From: Noviherbaspirillum saxi
GTDB lineage: Bacteria > Pseudomonadota > Gammaproteobacteria > Burkholderiales > Burkholderiaceae_D
Direction of reading: 5' to 3'
Length of the DNA: 64,000 bases
Assembly (NCBI RefSeq): GCF_003591035.1
Contig: NZ_QYUO01000003.1
Location: 558,001 to 622,000, forward strand
Every line of letters begins with the position of its first letter. The first letter of the stretch is position 1. The notes below the pieces were generated by a model. That model was not told the DNA's origin. It saw only the letters and a list, made by a program, of their open reading frames with translations, and searched no databases. This document shows, in pieces, positions 46,055 through 54,701 of the stretch. Made by a program: the position numbers and the translations under genes.

Positions 46055-47170
46055 ATGGAGCAAATTGGCAAGGCCGTGGTCTGGCGTGAAAAAAATCAAC
46101 CGGTGGTCGTCGAGCGAGTGGTGGTCGAAGCACCGCGGCGTGGTGAAGTCATGATCAAGCTCGCGGCATGCGGTGTGTGTCACAGCGACTTGTCCGCAAC
46201 CAATGGCACAATCCCTTTTACTCCCCCCGTCATCCTTGGGCATGAAGGCGCCGGCAGAGTGGTTGCGGTCGGCGAAGGCGTTGATGAATACAAGGTGGGC
46301 GATCACGTCCTCAGTTCTTTTGTCAGCATGTGCGGCAAGTGCCGCTATTGCCAGACCGGGCGTCCACAGCTGTGCGACCAGGCCGCCAGGACCACAACGA
46401 CGCTGCCTGACAGGACTGTACGCACCCGTGACCTTGCGGGCCATGCGCTGAGCGTGTTTTCGGGATGCGGCGTGATGGCGGAATACGCGACACTCCATGT
46501 CGACAATGTCGTCAAGGTCGATGCCACCGTTCCATTGGAAAAGGCTGCCTTGATTGGATGCGGCGTCATGACGGGGGTCGGTGCAGCGATCAACACTGCC
46601 AAGGTCACCCCTGGTTCGACTGCGGTAGTGTTTGGCTGTGGCGGCGTTGGCCTGAATGCGATTCAAGGGTGTGCGATCGCCGGTGCGACAATGATTATCG
46701 CGATAGACACCTCGGATGCCAAGCTTGACATGGCCAGGCAGTTTGGCGCCACACATAGTGTGAATGCGACTGGTGTCGATAATATCGTCAAGGCGATCAA
46801 TGCGCTCACCCGTGGCGGAGCCGATTATGCATTCGAATGCGTCGGCTCGGGCGACATCGCGGCGCAAGCATATGGCTGTCTCGGCAAGGGAGGGACGGCG
46901 GTCGTGGTGGGCGTTGCGCCGTTGACGGATCGGACATCGATCAAGACTGCGTCGCTGACCTTCGGTGAAAAGACTTTAACCGGAAGCTATTTCGGATCGG
47001 CCCGGCCAAGAGAAGACTTCCCTCGCCTGCTGCGGTTGTACCACACGCACCAGCTCAAGCTGGACGAACTCATTACCCGCACTTACACCATTGATGAAGC
47101 GCCACAGGCATTCGCCGACCTGAGCGCCGGACGTAATGCGCGTGGCGTCATTGTTTTTCCATCGCAGTAA
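46055..47170 (+). CDS. Zinc-dependent alcohol dehydrogenase, class III-like
   Basis: 371 residues from the ATG at 46055. Catalytic zinc ligands lie in CGVCHSDLSATNG and GHEGAGRVVAVGEGV. The structural zinc cysteines are in CGKCRYCQTGRPQLC. NAD is bound by VFGCGGVGLNAIQG. The sequence resembles MDR enzymes of the class III/benzyl-alcohol type. The substrate is unknown. It may oxidise an alcohol in the same pathway as the upstream hydratase, though a 590-bp gap makes a separate transcript likely. Confidence 0.9.
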   Translation: MEQIGKAVVWREKNQPVVVERVVVEAPRRGEVMIKLAACGVCHSDLSATNGTIPFTPPVILGHEGAGRVVAVGEGVDEYKVGDHVLSSFVSMCGKCRYCQTGRPQLCDQAARTTTTLPDRTVRTRDLAGHALSVFSGCGVMAEYATLHVDNVVKVDATVPLEKAALIGCGVMTGVGAAINTAKVTPGSTAVVFGCGGVGLNAIQGCAIAGATMIIAIDTSDAKLDMARQFGATHSVNATGVDNIVKAINALTRGGADYAFECVGSGDIAAQAYGCLGKGGTAVVVGVAPLTDRTSIKTASLTFGEKTLTGSYFGSARPREDFPRLLRLYHTHQLKLDELITRTYTIDEAPQAFADLSAGRNARGVIVFPSQ

Positions 47171-47193
47171 AAGTACTGCGCTTCATTACCAAT

Positions 47194-47228
47194 AAAAACG
47201 CCCGCTAACCAGTGAGGGTAAGCGGGCG
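47194..47228 (-). terminator. Hairpin with T-tract on minus strand
   Basis: Stem cgcccgct/agcgggcg with five A on its left (plus strand). Same inverted polarity as the hairpin at 45511. Confidence 0.5.
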
Positions 47229-48203
47229 AAAGGGACTCATTACTTGGGAGTGTTGCATATTTAGACTACCGAAGCGCGAAGGCGAGACTTTGGCATCTAT
47301 CAATATGACAAGAGCTGCTTACAATTTTAGTGCGGTATCTGCACATGGTTATGCTCACATGGTGCTTCCTAACTCTGTTGTGCCAGTCCTTGCCTCAAAT
47401 CATTATCATTGATCGCAAAATTCAGTGAAGAAAGCGCTTGATCCGCCATGTGGCAGCATATTGTCCTTAATAATCAATGCCTTGCACAAGGAAATTAATG
47501 CACTTGGGAATTTTACTTTAAATCGCTATTAGGAATTCTGTGGATCAAGGTATTTCATTTCACCCCGCGCCATGTCGCCGCTGATCGTGCCGGGTCTGGA
47601 TAGTCGATCCCTGTGGAGTCTCACCTTTGATGATGACTTCAACGATAACTTCCTCGGCATGCAACTCTTATCCGACCTTGCCATACCTACCAGTAGCGGT
47701 AATACATAAAGGCAGAAAGTTGGTGCGGAACAAGATTCGCAACGGCGAGGTTGGGTCTGTTAAACAAAATCCTAGGGTGTATTGTTTCGGCCTGACTGTC
47801 GACGCCGGACGCTTTGCCTGGAGCATAGCGTTGCGGAGGCCGCCAATGCCTCCTTGTGATGGCACCGGCATGTTGTGTCGCTGTGCCTTGTTCCACCGGC
47901 AAACCGCCTTGAACTCGTCTGACCAGTCACACCGAAACTGCTCTCAGAATTGCGGCAACCTTCATTTGGTTAGCAGCGGGTGTTCTGGCCTTAGAAAGCG
48001 GCGTCTCTGCGGTACGAGAAGCGGTATCTGCGTACCGCGCATGATTAGTGACGAGCCGAGCTTGCCCTGCAGGAAGCTTACCGGATAAGGAACACTGATC
48101 GGTGCAGCATGAATGATTGCGTGGGGCTATAGGTATGCAGGCGGAAGATTGGAAATTGAGTGCGAATACGCTATGAATGCTCTCCCGAGCAATCAAATTC
48201 GCT
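47229..48203. other. Non-coding stretch between alcohol dehydrogenase gene and partition region
   Basis: Several open frames exist on both strands (for example 47627-48088), but none has family features or a ribosome binding site. A stretch near 47755-47780 (gggtctgttaaacaaaatcc) resembles an IS end, but I cannot confirm it. Confidence 0.4.
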
Positions 48204-48237
48204 AAGTCATTGATTTTAAAGCGGGTGATACTATCAC
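48204..48237. promoter_or_regulatory. parS-like site 1
   Basis: A 34-bp sequence shared with 48413-48446. It ends in the perfect 13-bp palindrome gtgatactatcac (48225-48237) and carries ttttaaagcg just before it. Its closeness to parB suggests a ParB binding site. Confidence 0.6.
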
Positions 48238-48312
48238 ACAGCTTTCCAGTCAGCCAGAAGACCAAAAGGGATCTGACAGCAGGCGGATATGAAAAGGCTT
48301 GCAGAGTTATTT

Positions 48313-48357
48313 GCACTTAAACCATAAGTCCGCTTCGGGATGATATGGTTTAAGTGC
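48313..48357. repeat. 14-bp inverted repeat between the parS-like sites
   Basis: gcacttaaaccata (48313-48326) and tatggtttaagtgc (48344-48357), perfect complement with a 17-bp spacer. It could be a hairpin/terminator for parB or part of the centromere. Confidence 0.65.
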
Positions 48358-48412
48358 TTGGCCTACCCGCTTCACACTCAAGGGGATCGGCCATTCATGC
48401 ACTACTTTTTGT

Positions 48413-48446
48413 AAGCCATTGAATTTAAAGCGAGTGATAGTATCAC
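48413..48446. promoter_or_regulatory. parS-like site 2
   Basis: Second copy of the 34-bp sequence, 209 bp from the first, with palindrome gtgatagtatcac (48434-48446). It starts 6 bp after the parB stop. The central base is swapped (c to g), which keeps the palindrome, as expected for a protein-binding site. Confidence 0.65.
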
Positions 48447-48451
48447 CTGCT

Positions 48452-49429
48452 CTAACCAACCCTATTTTCAGCGGCGAGCTTCTCAAGTACGTCCTGGATC
48501 ATCTCTTGCGCAGCACTTGCTTCCTCTGCACTTTGAAACTGCAGCCGCAACACATTATTCGCACGACGCAGGTCGCAATAGGTAGTCTTTCCGCTCCGAA
48601 TTCTGACCGGCTCGGACTTGATAACCATCCTCTTTACTGCACTATCTAGTGCTGCATAGCGCACTGCTTGCGCTTGGTCCAATTCGCCGGATGCTGCTTT
48701 TGCGATCGCTTCTATAACTTTTTCACTCTTGCCTTTTTTTGCCAGCACAGCAAGATCCTGTGCCGCATTCGCCCCTATCGCACCGGGCTTTTCCAAAAGG
48801 ATTGCAATAGCTTCCTCCGGCAACTCATCAAATGCCATCAACTGCGACACGAATGAACGCGAGACTCCAGCGGCGCTAGCGATTTGGGTATGTGTCAACT
48901 GGGGGTGCTTACTCAAGATTTTTTTAAATCCGAGGTACTTTTCGAATGGCGGGAGATCGGGCTGAATCAGGTTTGCATAGAATGCATTGATCTCAGCCTG
49001 GTCATCGTCGCTTTCCAACAGTACGGCTGGGATATGCGTACGTCCCAGTTCGCGGAATACGGCGACGCGATTATTACCGGAAACAATTTCAAAACCGCCC
49101 TCTTCTCTTTTCCGGACTGTTACCGGAGTGACCAAAGGATTTTGTCGAAGATTTTCTTTGAGTTCGTTATATTGCTGTTCGGTCAGCTTCCGGCGCCGGC
49201 CAGCAACTTCATGCAAGGCATCGAGCGAAAGCTCCCGGCCAACTGCGGCGGCTTCCGCTTCTTTCAACCGCGCTTCGAGTTCTTCGACCTTGGTTTCCGC
49301 TGCATCAATGCGTTGCGCAGCGTTCAGGAACATGCCGGGAGCGGTACGCGGCGTTTTTTCGGTCGGCTTGTCGACGGTCCGTGCCTTGATTCCAGCGGTT
49401 TTTGCGCCGAGCTTATCGTAGATACTCAT
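48452..49429 (-). CDS. parB: ParB partition protein
   Basis: 325 residues. The N-terminal region has a coiled-coil-like ETKVEELEARLKEAEA. The ParB/Srx domain includes NPLVTPVTVRKREEGGFEIVSGNNRVAVFRELG. The HTH is LTHTQIASAAGVSRSFVSQLMAFDELPEE. It binds parS and spreads to load onto the replicon for segregation by ParA. Its start overlaps the parA stop, so the two are translationally coupled. Confidence 0.93.
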   Translation of the reverse strand: MSIYDKLGAKTAGIKARTVDKPTEKTPRTAPGMFLNAAQRIDAAETKVEELEARLKEAEAAAVGRELSLDALHEVAGRRRKLTEQQYNELKENLRQNPLVTPVTVRKREEGGFEIVSGNNRVAVFRELGRTHIPAVLLESDDDQAEINAFYANLIQPDLPPFEKYLGFKKILSKHPQLTHTQIASAAGVSRSFVSQLMAFDELPEEAIAILLEKPGAIGANAAQDLAVLAKKGKSEKVIEAIAKAASGELDQAQAVRYAALDSAVKRMVIKSEPVRIRSGKTTYCDLRRANNVLRLQFQSAEEASAAQEMIQDVLEKLAAENRVG

Positions 49430-50592
49430 TATTGCCTCCAGCCGAGAGCGAGTTGGTCAAGAACATAATCGGCGAGTCGGTCCAAAGGATCCTTGTAGCG
49501 TCGATATGCTTCCGCACTGCCATCCGGCTTGCTGAGGTCATAGATGGTTTTCAATTGCGCCGATGCGGTTCGTGCCGCGGTACTGTCCGGAATTTCTATG
49601 CCATTGATATGTGTGCCATAGGCTTGTTTCATCCAGGTTTTAACCAGGCGAGAAATCTCGTTTGCCTGCACCTTTGTGTAAATGATCGATATGAAGTCGT
49701 AGCGCTTTTCTTTTGCGTCGGGCAATCCATCCACCAGCTCGGAGAAAATTCCCCAGAACTGGACGCTGGAAGCAAAATCCAGGGCGTCGGGCGGGCAGGG
49801 CATCAACAGGCCGTCTGCGGCGATCATCGCATTCACCGTGAGATGAGATAAGCTCGGAGAGGTATCGATCAGGATAAGATCGAAATCCTTGCGGAGTGGC
49901 GCTATACCTGTTTTGAGCATTTCCCAGAATCGGAAGCCGCGTTGCGACATGGCCTTGGCTGGAATAGCAAACTCGGCAGCGAGCAATCCGCTGGATGCCG
50001 GAATGACGGACAGGTTATGCCAATAACTCGATTGCACGGCATAGCGCAGATCCGGTTCGTCGCCATGGATATACGGCATGATGGTTTGTTCAATCTCGAC
50101 ATCCTGCTCCGGACTAATGCCAATCAGTTGCGTTGCTGTTCCCTGTCCATCGCAATCGATGACTAATACTTTCAATCCGCGCAGCGTCAATGCCTGAGCA
50201 ATTGCAACGGTGGTGCTGGTCTTTGCCACGCCGCCCTTGTAATTGCAGACCGAAATCACCTTGCCGGATTTATCTTCGGGACGGGAAGGGCGTTTGCCGA
50301 TTGTCATGACCCATGCGATCGCATCTTCAAGGCTGTATTCTTTGGCTTTCGAACCTTCGATCTTTTGGCCATTCGGCAGGTTATGTTTTTGAGCAAGGTA
50401 CTTCACTTGCGTTTTATCGACTCCGCATAGGTCGGCGATCGCCGCACTACTGAAGGTCGGTGCAACTTTGCGCGGATGCGGCTCGACCATAGCATCGCGG
50501 ACTTGCGCAAGGACATCCGCAGCAGTGCTCGCCAAATCGTCCAAGTCATGCATGCTGACTTGCGAAAGGCTTACCCCTTGGTTTTCCATCAT
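49429..50592 (-). CDS. parA: ParA partition ATPase with N-terminal HTH
   Basis: 387 residues. The N-terminal ~100 residues include a helix-turn-helix-like segment (SSAAIADLCGVDKTQVKYLAQKH), typical of type Ia ParA that also represses its own operon. The deviant Walker A is CNYKGGVAKTSTTVAIA, and the A' / B regions are VIDCDGQGTAT and LILIDTSPSLSHL. It drives replicon segregation. The length and N-terminal domain mark a plasmid or secondary-chromosome system rather than the main chromosome Soj. Confidence 0.94.
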   Translation of the reverse strand: MMENQGVSLSQVSMHDLDDLASTAADVLAQVRDAMVEPHPRKVAPTFSSAAIADLCGVDKTQVKYLAQKHNLPNGQKIEGSKAKEYSLEDAIAWVMTIGKRPSRPEDKSGKVISVCNYKGGVAKTSTTVAIAQALTLRGLKVLVIDCDGQGTATQLIGISPEQDVEIEQTIMPYIHGDEPDLRYAVQSSYWHNLSVIPASSGLLAAEFAIPAKAMSQRGFRFWEMLKTGIAPLRKDFDLILIDTSPSLSHLTVNAMIAADGLLMPCPPDALDFASSVQFWGIFSELVDGLPDAKEKRYDFISIIYTKVQANEISRLVKTWMKQAYGTHINGIEIPDSTAARTASAQLKTIYDLSKPDGSAEAYRRYKDPLDRLADYVLDQLALGWRQ

Positions 50593-50748
50593 TTCTCCAT
50601 TTCTTGTGGAATGTTTCGCATTTGTGGCATGATATTACCAAATACGGAACCACGCGCATATTCGAGAAATAACTGCGAATACCGAATAGGGCGGAAAGGT
50701 GGATAGAGCGCCTCACCTCTAAAGAGGGAATATGTGCTCTACCACGGA

Positions 50749-51802
50749 TATAGGTGAGCCTCTACGGGGATCAAATATCAAGCCTAAGCTTGATGACCCA
50801 CATTACAAGGCTCTTCCAGGATGCATGGAGAGGCGAAAAGGGCAGGGGAGACGAAAAAACTGGGCATGGCATAAAAAAACAGCTTAAAACGCAAGCCTTC
50901 ATCATCAAAGGTGAGCCTTTACAGGAAGCGATAATCAAAATGCTTCCTGTAATGCATTCCTGCACTGCGAAAGGTGAGGATATACGGGGACTGACTCCCT
51001 GTATATCCTCACCTTTGCACGTCTAAACGCCATCTCGCTAGCAGATTTCTGAGTAAATATCCGATCTCGGAACCATTCTTTAGACAAAGGTGAGGTTCTA
51101 CGGGGATTAAAAGACAACTGATCCCTGTAGAACCTCACCTTTCTACAAGCAAATACATCGAGAAGGCGTCTTGCCTGTCTGGTAAAGGTGAGCTTTTACA
51201 GGCAGATGTCTATCACTCCCTGTGGAAGCTCACCTTAAACGCTTCAAACGATGAACACACAACGAAAGGTGAGATTCTACGGGGACTAAAATTCCTGTTG
51301 GTTCAATGAGTTACCATTTACAAGGCCCTAAAGACAGCTTCTGAGGCTTGCATAAGCATTCATGACCATGATGAAGTAAAAAACTGAATTCAGTCGAATA
51401 GGAGAATGCCTATCCAATGAAAGGTGAGGTTCTACAGGGATTAGAGGTTCTGTTGATTACTTGATTTGAGATTGATCGGCTTATGGAACTAGAAAAATTT
51501 ATCTCCGATGTCACGATCCGCATGGGGAGGTTGATTTGCTTATTCTGTTATTCCCACGATGTTGCATTGAGAGATTAAAAAGTAAACACCTGTAAACCTT
51601 AAATACATTGAATTCCGCTGAAGCCAGTAACAGCAACCCTTTGCGGTGAAAATGGTGAGTCGCTACAGGGACTGAGGTGAGCTTTTACAGGGGCAAAGGT
51701 GAGTGGATACAGGTTCTTGTCGATGCAGCGGTGAGCTTTAGCAGGACCACCGGTGAGTGGATACGGGAACTGGAATACTCTAAAGGTGAGACTCTACAGG
51801 GA
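50749..51802. repeat. Iteron array of the replication origin
   Basis: About 16 copies of a ~21-bp iteron, consensus aaaggtgagNNNNtacRggga. Plus-strand copies start near 50749, 50907, 50970, 51086, 51184, 51265, 51420, 51651, 51673, 51695, 51728, 51749 and 51781. Inverted copies lie at 50996-51016, 51121-51142 and 51217-51236, each facing a direct copy to form a long inverted pair. Copies at 51651-51715 are almost end to end. AT-rich stretches lie at ~51290-51420 and ~51540-51620. It lies just upstream of the initiator gene. Confidence 0.9.
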
Positions 51803-51941
51803 GCATGAATACGACGGATCCCCAGTCCGCGTTGTTGCGTGTCCAATGGCACCGTTGAATGGTGATTGCGATGCAATCACTTTTCGGGCAACATAGCATC
51901 GGTGAGTAAAGCTGGGCCACATCACCTCACTTTTCGCCATC

Positions 51942-53288
51942 ATGACTGTTAAAAAAAAATCCGGAAAATCGGCAGCGCCTCCGAACGCCAACCTGAAAGA
52001 GTTCCGCAAGACGAATGAAGCGATCGGCTTGCGCGTGTCCGAAGGCCGTTTGTCTCTGTTGTCGAGGAAGATCTTCAATGTCATGGTGTATCACGCGCAG
52101 CGCATCCGGAATAAGGGGGAGAATGCGCCGATCGAGACGGAAGCCGCAAAAAACTACTATTGGATTCCATTGGCTGAACTCGCACGCGACGCAGCATACG
52201 ACAGCAGGGATACCGAACTCTTCAAGGAACAGGTGCAGGAATTGCAGAACATCCGGATCTTTTCCGAAGACGCGATTCAATGGACCAGCGAACGACTGGT
52301 TTCATCTGTAAAGCTGGTCAACCCCAGAGGGCTCAAGAAGCAGGGCGGGATGTTATGGTTCGGATTTGCCTTTCCTCCGGAAGTCGAAAGCATGGTGATG
52401 GCACCAGGTTCCTATACCAAGCTGTCGGTGTACTATCAGGCGCTATTGCGCAGCGGCGCCAGCCTCGCCCTATATGAGATTTGCCGTCGTTATGCGACCA
52501 ATCCCTCTAAGGTTACCAACCGGGCCGACTGGGAATGGTGGTACGGCGCACTGACTGGTAATCCGGTGACTGAAGCGATCCCGGAATACAAGTACTTCAA
52601 GCGCGATGTGCTCAAGTATGCGATCAGCGAAATCAACATGGTGACCGATATCAATGTCGAATTGATCGAACATAAGCAGGGCAGAAGGGTCGCCAGCCTG
52701 CAATTCCGTGTCGTTCCCGCCCAGCAGGAATCGCTGGCCTTGTCTGCACCGCCGGTCATCGACGGCATACTGGTTCAGCGCATGATGGCGCTGGGCTTGT
52801 CACAGGATGATGCGTGCAACATCCTCGCCACAACCGAGGATGGCAAGCTCAGGGCAACGCTGGACCTGACCGAGAGCCGCATACAGAATCCGAAAGCCGC
52901 CAAAATTGGTTCGCCCGCCGGTTACTTCAAGCAGGCACTGCGCGATGGCTATGCATCCAATACCGATATTGCGCGAAAGACGATCGAGAAAGCCGAACAA
53001 AAGCCGAGTATCGAAGCCTCCATCGAAGCGATCAAGGAACGTTACTTCGTCGAACGCGCCAAGGATGCGTTCGCGATGTACCACGAACTCGAAGAAGAAG
53101 AGCAGGAACAATGGCTGTCGCGCTTTCAGGATAGCGACAGTGCCAAAGGCATCAATCTCAGCCGAGGTCTGGCGACAACCAGCGCACGCACCGCGTTCAG
53201 CATGTGGTTTGCGCGGGAACAATGGAATGACCCGACTGATTCCGACCTGTTGCGTTTCGCTGCGGCCGGCAGCATGCGACCCAAGTAA
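51942..53288 (+). CDS. Replication initiator protein (Rep_3 / RepB type)
   Basis: 448 residues. The N-terminal ~250 residues match the tandem winged-helix initiator fold: LSLLSRKIFNVMVYHAQR, LYEICRRYATNPSKVTN, YKYFKRDVLKYAISEINMVTDINVELI. This domain binds iterons. The C-terminal ~190 residues, with an acidic stretch ELEEEEQEQW, are an extension. Its gene follows an array of ~16 iterons. This is the initiator of an iteron-controlled megaplasmid or chromid. Confidence 0.92.
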   Translation: MTVKKKSGKSAAPPNANLKEFRKTNEAIGLRVSEGRLSLLSRKIFNVMVYHAQRIRNKGENAPIETEAAKNYYWIPLAELARDAAYDSRDTELFKEQVQELQNIRIFSEDAIQWTSERLVSSVKLVNPRGLKKQGGMLWFGFAFPPEVESMVMAPGSYTKLSVYYQALLRSGASLALYEICRRYATNPSKVTNRADWEWWYGALTGNPVTEAIPEYKYFKRDVLKYAISEINMVTDINVELIEHKQGRRVASLQFRVVPAQQESLALSAPPVIDGILVQRMMALGLSQDDACNILATTEDGKLRATLDLTESRIQNPKAAKIGSPAGYFKQALRDGYASNTDIARKTIEKAEQKPSIEASIEAIKERYFVERAKDAFAMYHELEEEEQEQWLSRFQDSDSAKGINLSRGLATTSARTAFSMWFAREQWNDPTDSDLLRFAAAGSMRPK

Positions 53289-53408
53289 AGCCGTACAGAA
53301 ATCGTCGTCTCTTGGGCCAGGAGCGCAGGCCGAACCCGCTCAAATCGCTTCCGGGACTGGCGGCAGCACCGGATCTATAATCCTTGTTTTATTTGCAAAG
53401 GAAAGTCC

Positions 53409-54575
53409 ATGAGCTCACGTCTGCGCCGCTTGCCTTCCATGTTCGGCCTCTCTCTTGCGATGCTGGCCGCGCCAGCGTTTGCTCAGATCAAGATTGGCGT
53501 CACGATTTCATCCACCGGACCTGCCGCCGCCATCGGCATACCCACCAAGAATGCGATGCTGTTGTGGCCCAAGGAAATCGCGGGACAAAAAGCCGAGTAC
53601 ATCATTCTTGACGATGCCTCCGACGTGACCAATGCAACCCGCAACATGCGGCGATTGACTGCAGAAGAAAAGGTCGATGCGGTCGTCGGGCCGGTCACTA
53701 CACCCAATGCCTTGGCGATGCTGGATATCGCTGCGGAATCCGAGACACCGATGATTGCGCTGGCAGCTTCGTCGGCGATTGTGGAACCGATGGATGCCAA
53801 GCGGGCTTGGGCGTTCAAGATCCCGCAAAACGATTCGCATATGGCGACTATCATTACCCAGCATATGTCGGATAACGGAATCAAGACAGTCGGCTTCATC
53901 GGTTTTGCCGATGCCTATGGCGAAGGCTGGTGGCGCGAATTTTCCAAGGTCGCTGAAATCCGCAAGCTGAAGATTGTAGGCAGCGAGCGCTATGCGCGTA
54001 CCGACACCAGCGTCACCGGCCAGATCCTGAAGTTGATGACGGCCCAGCCCGACGCGATCCTGGTTGCAGGATCGGCAACGCCGGCAGTACTGCCTCAGAA
54101 GACCCTCGTCGAGCGCGGCTACAAGGGGCGTATTTATCAGACCCATGGTATCGGTACGCTGGATTTCCTGCGTGTAGGCGGCAAGGATGTCGAAGGAACG
54201 TTCTTTCCCTCCGGCCCGGGCGTCGTCGCCAAGACACTACCTAACTCGAACGCGAATAAAAAAACCGCGATGGATTTTCTGCGACGTTATGAAGCCGCAT
54301 ATGGTCCGGATACGATGACACAATTTTCCGCCGATGCATGGGGTGCCTATCTGCTGATCGCCAACGCGGTGCCGCAGGCATTGAAGGCCGCGCAGCCCGG
54401 CACCAGGGAATTTCGCGCCGCGCTGCGCACTGCCATTGAAAACACAAAAAACTTGATGGTGCCGCAAGGCGTGATCACGATGAGCCCGAAAGATCATGTC
54501 GGTCTCGATCAACGCTCGCGCGTGATGGGCCGCATTGTCGGGAACAAGTTTACCTATGCGTACGGTGGGGAATAA
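53409..54575 (+). CDS. Periplasmic binding protein, branched-chain amino-acid (LivK) type
   Basis: 388 residues, ATG behind AAAGGAAAG. Signal peptide ends at PAFAQ. The type I periplasmic-binding fold (Peripla_BP_6) shows KIGVTISSTGPAAAIGIPTKN, DVTNATRNMRRLTAEEKVDAVVGP and FIGFADAYGEGWWREF. The ligand may be an amino acid or aromatic acid. No permease or ATPase genes are beside it, so it is an orphan. Confidence 0.9.
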   Translation: MSSRLRRLPSMFGLSLAMLAAPAFAQIKIGVTISSTGPAAAIGIPTKNAMLLWPKEIAGQKAEYIILDDASDVTNATRNMRRLTAEEKVDAVVGPVTTPNALAMLDIAAESETPMIALAASSAIVEPMDAKRAWAFKIPQNDSHMATIITQHMSDNGIKTVGFIGFADAYGEGWWREFSKVAEIRKLKIVGSERYARTDTSVTGQILKLMTAQPDAILVAGSATPAVLPQKTLVERGYKGRIYQTHGIGTLDFLRVGGKDVEGTFFPSGPGVVAKTLPNSNANKKTAMDFLRRYEAAYGPDTMTQFSADAWGAYLLIANAVPQALKAAQPGTREFRAALRTAIENTKNLMVPQGVITMSPKDHVGLDQRSRVMGRIVGNKFTYAYGGE

Positions 54576-54595
54576 GTCGGGTACTGTGAGCACGC

Positions 54596-54625
54596 GATGC
54601 ACCTTTCATCGAGGAAAGGTGCATC
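54596..54625. terminator. Bidirectional hairpin between convergent genes
   Basis: Perfect 12-bp stem gatgcacctttc/gaaaggtgcatc with 6-nt loop, 21 bp after the binding-protein stop. It has no T run but fits a terminator shared by the two convergent genes. Confidence 0.6.
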
Positions 54626-54670
54626 GGAGAAGATGAGTTGTCCGAAACCGCGGCTATCGGACACGGCAAA

Positions 54671-54690
54671 TGCGACGGCGATCGTCGCAC
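54671..54690 (-). terminator. Terminator of chemoreceptor gene
   Basis: Stem tgcgacg/cgtcgca with 5-nt loop, followed on the minus strand by ttt. It lies just after the chemoreceptor stop at 54702. Confidence 0.55.
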
Positions 54691-54701
54691 TTACGTAAAG
54701 C

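Noticed and set aside
47627..48316. Open frames on both strands before the partition region
   Set aside because: They cross the parS-like repeat and have no domain features.
50749..51802. CRISPR-like array
   Set aside because: Repeats are irregularly spaced, occur in both orientations and lie beside a Rep initiator, so they are iterons. No cas genes are present.
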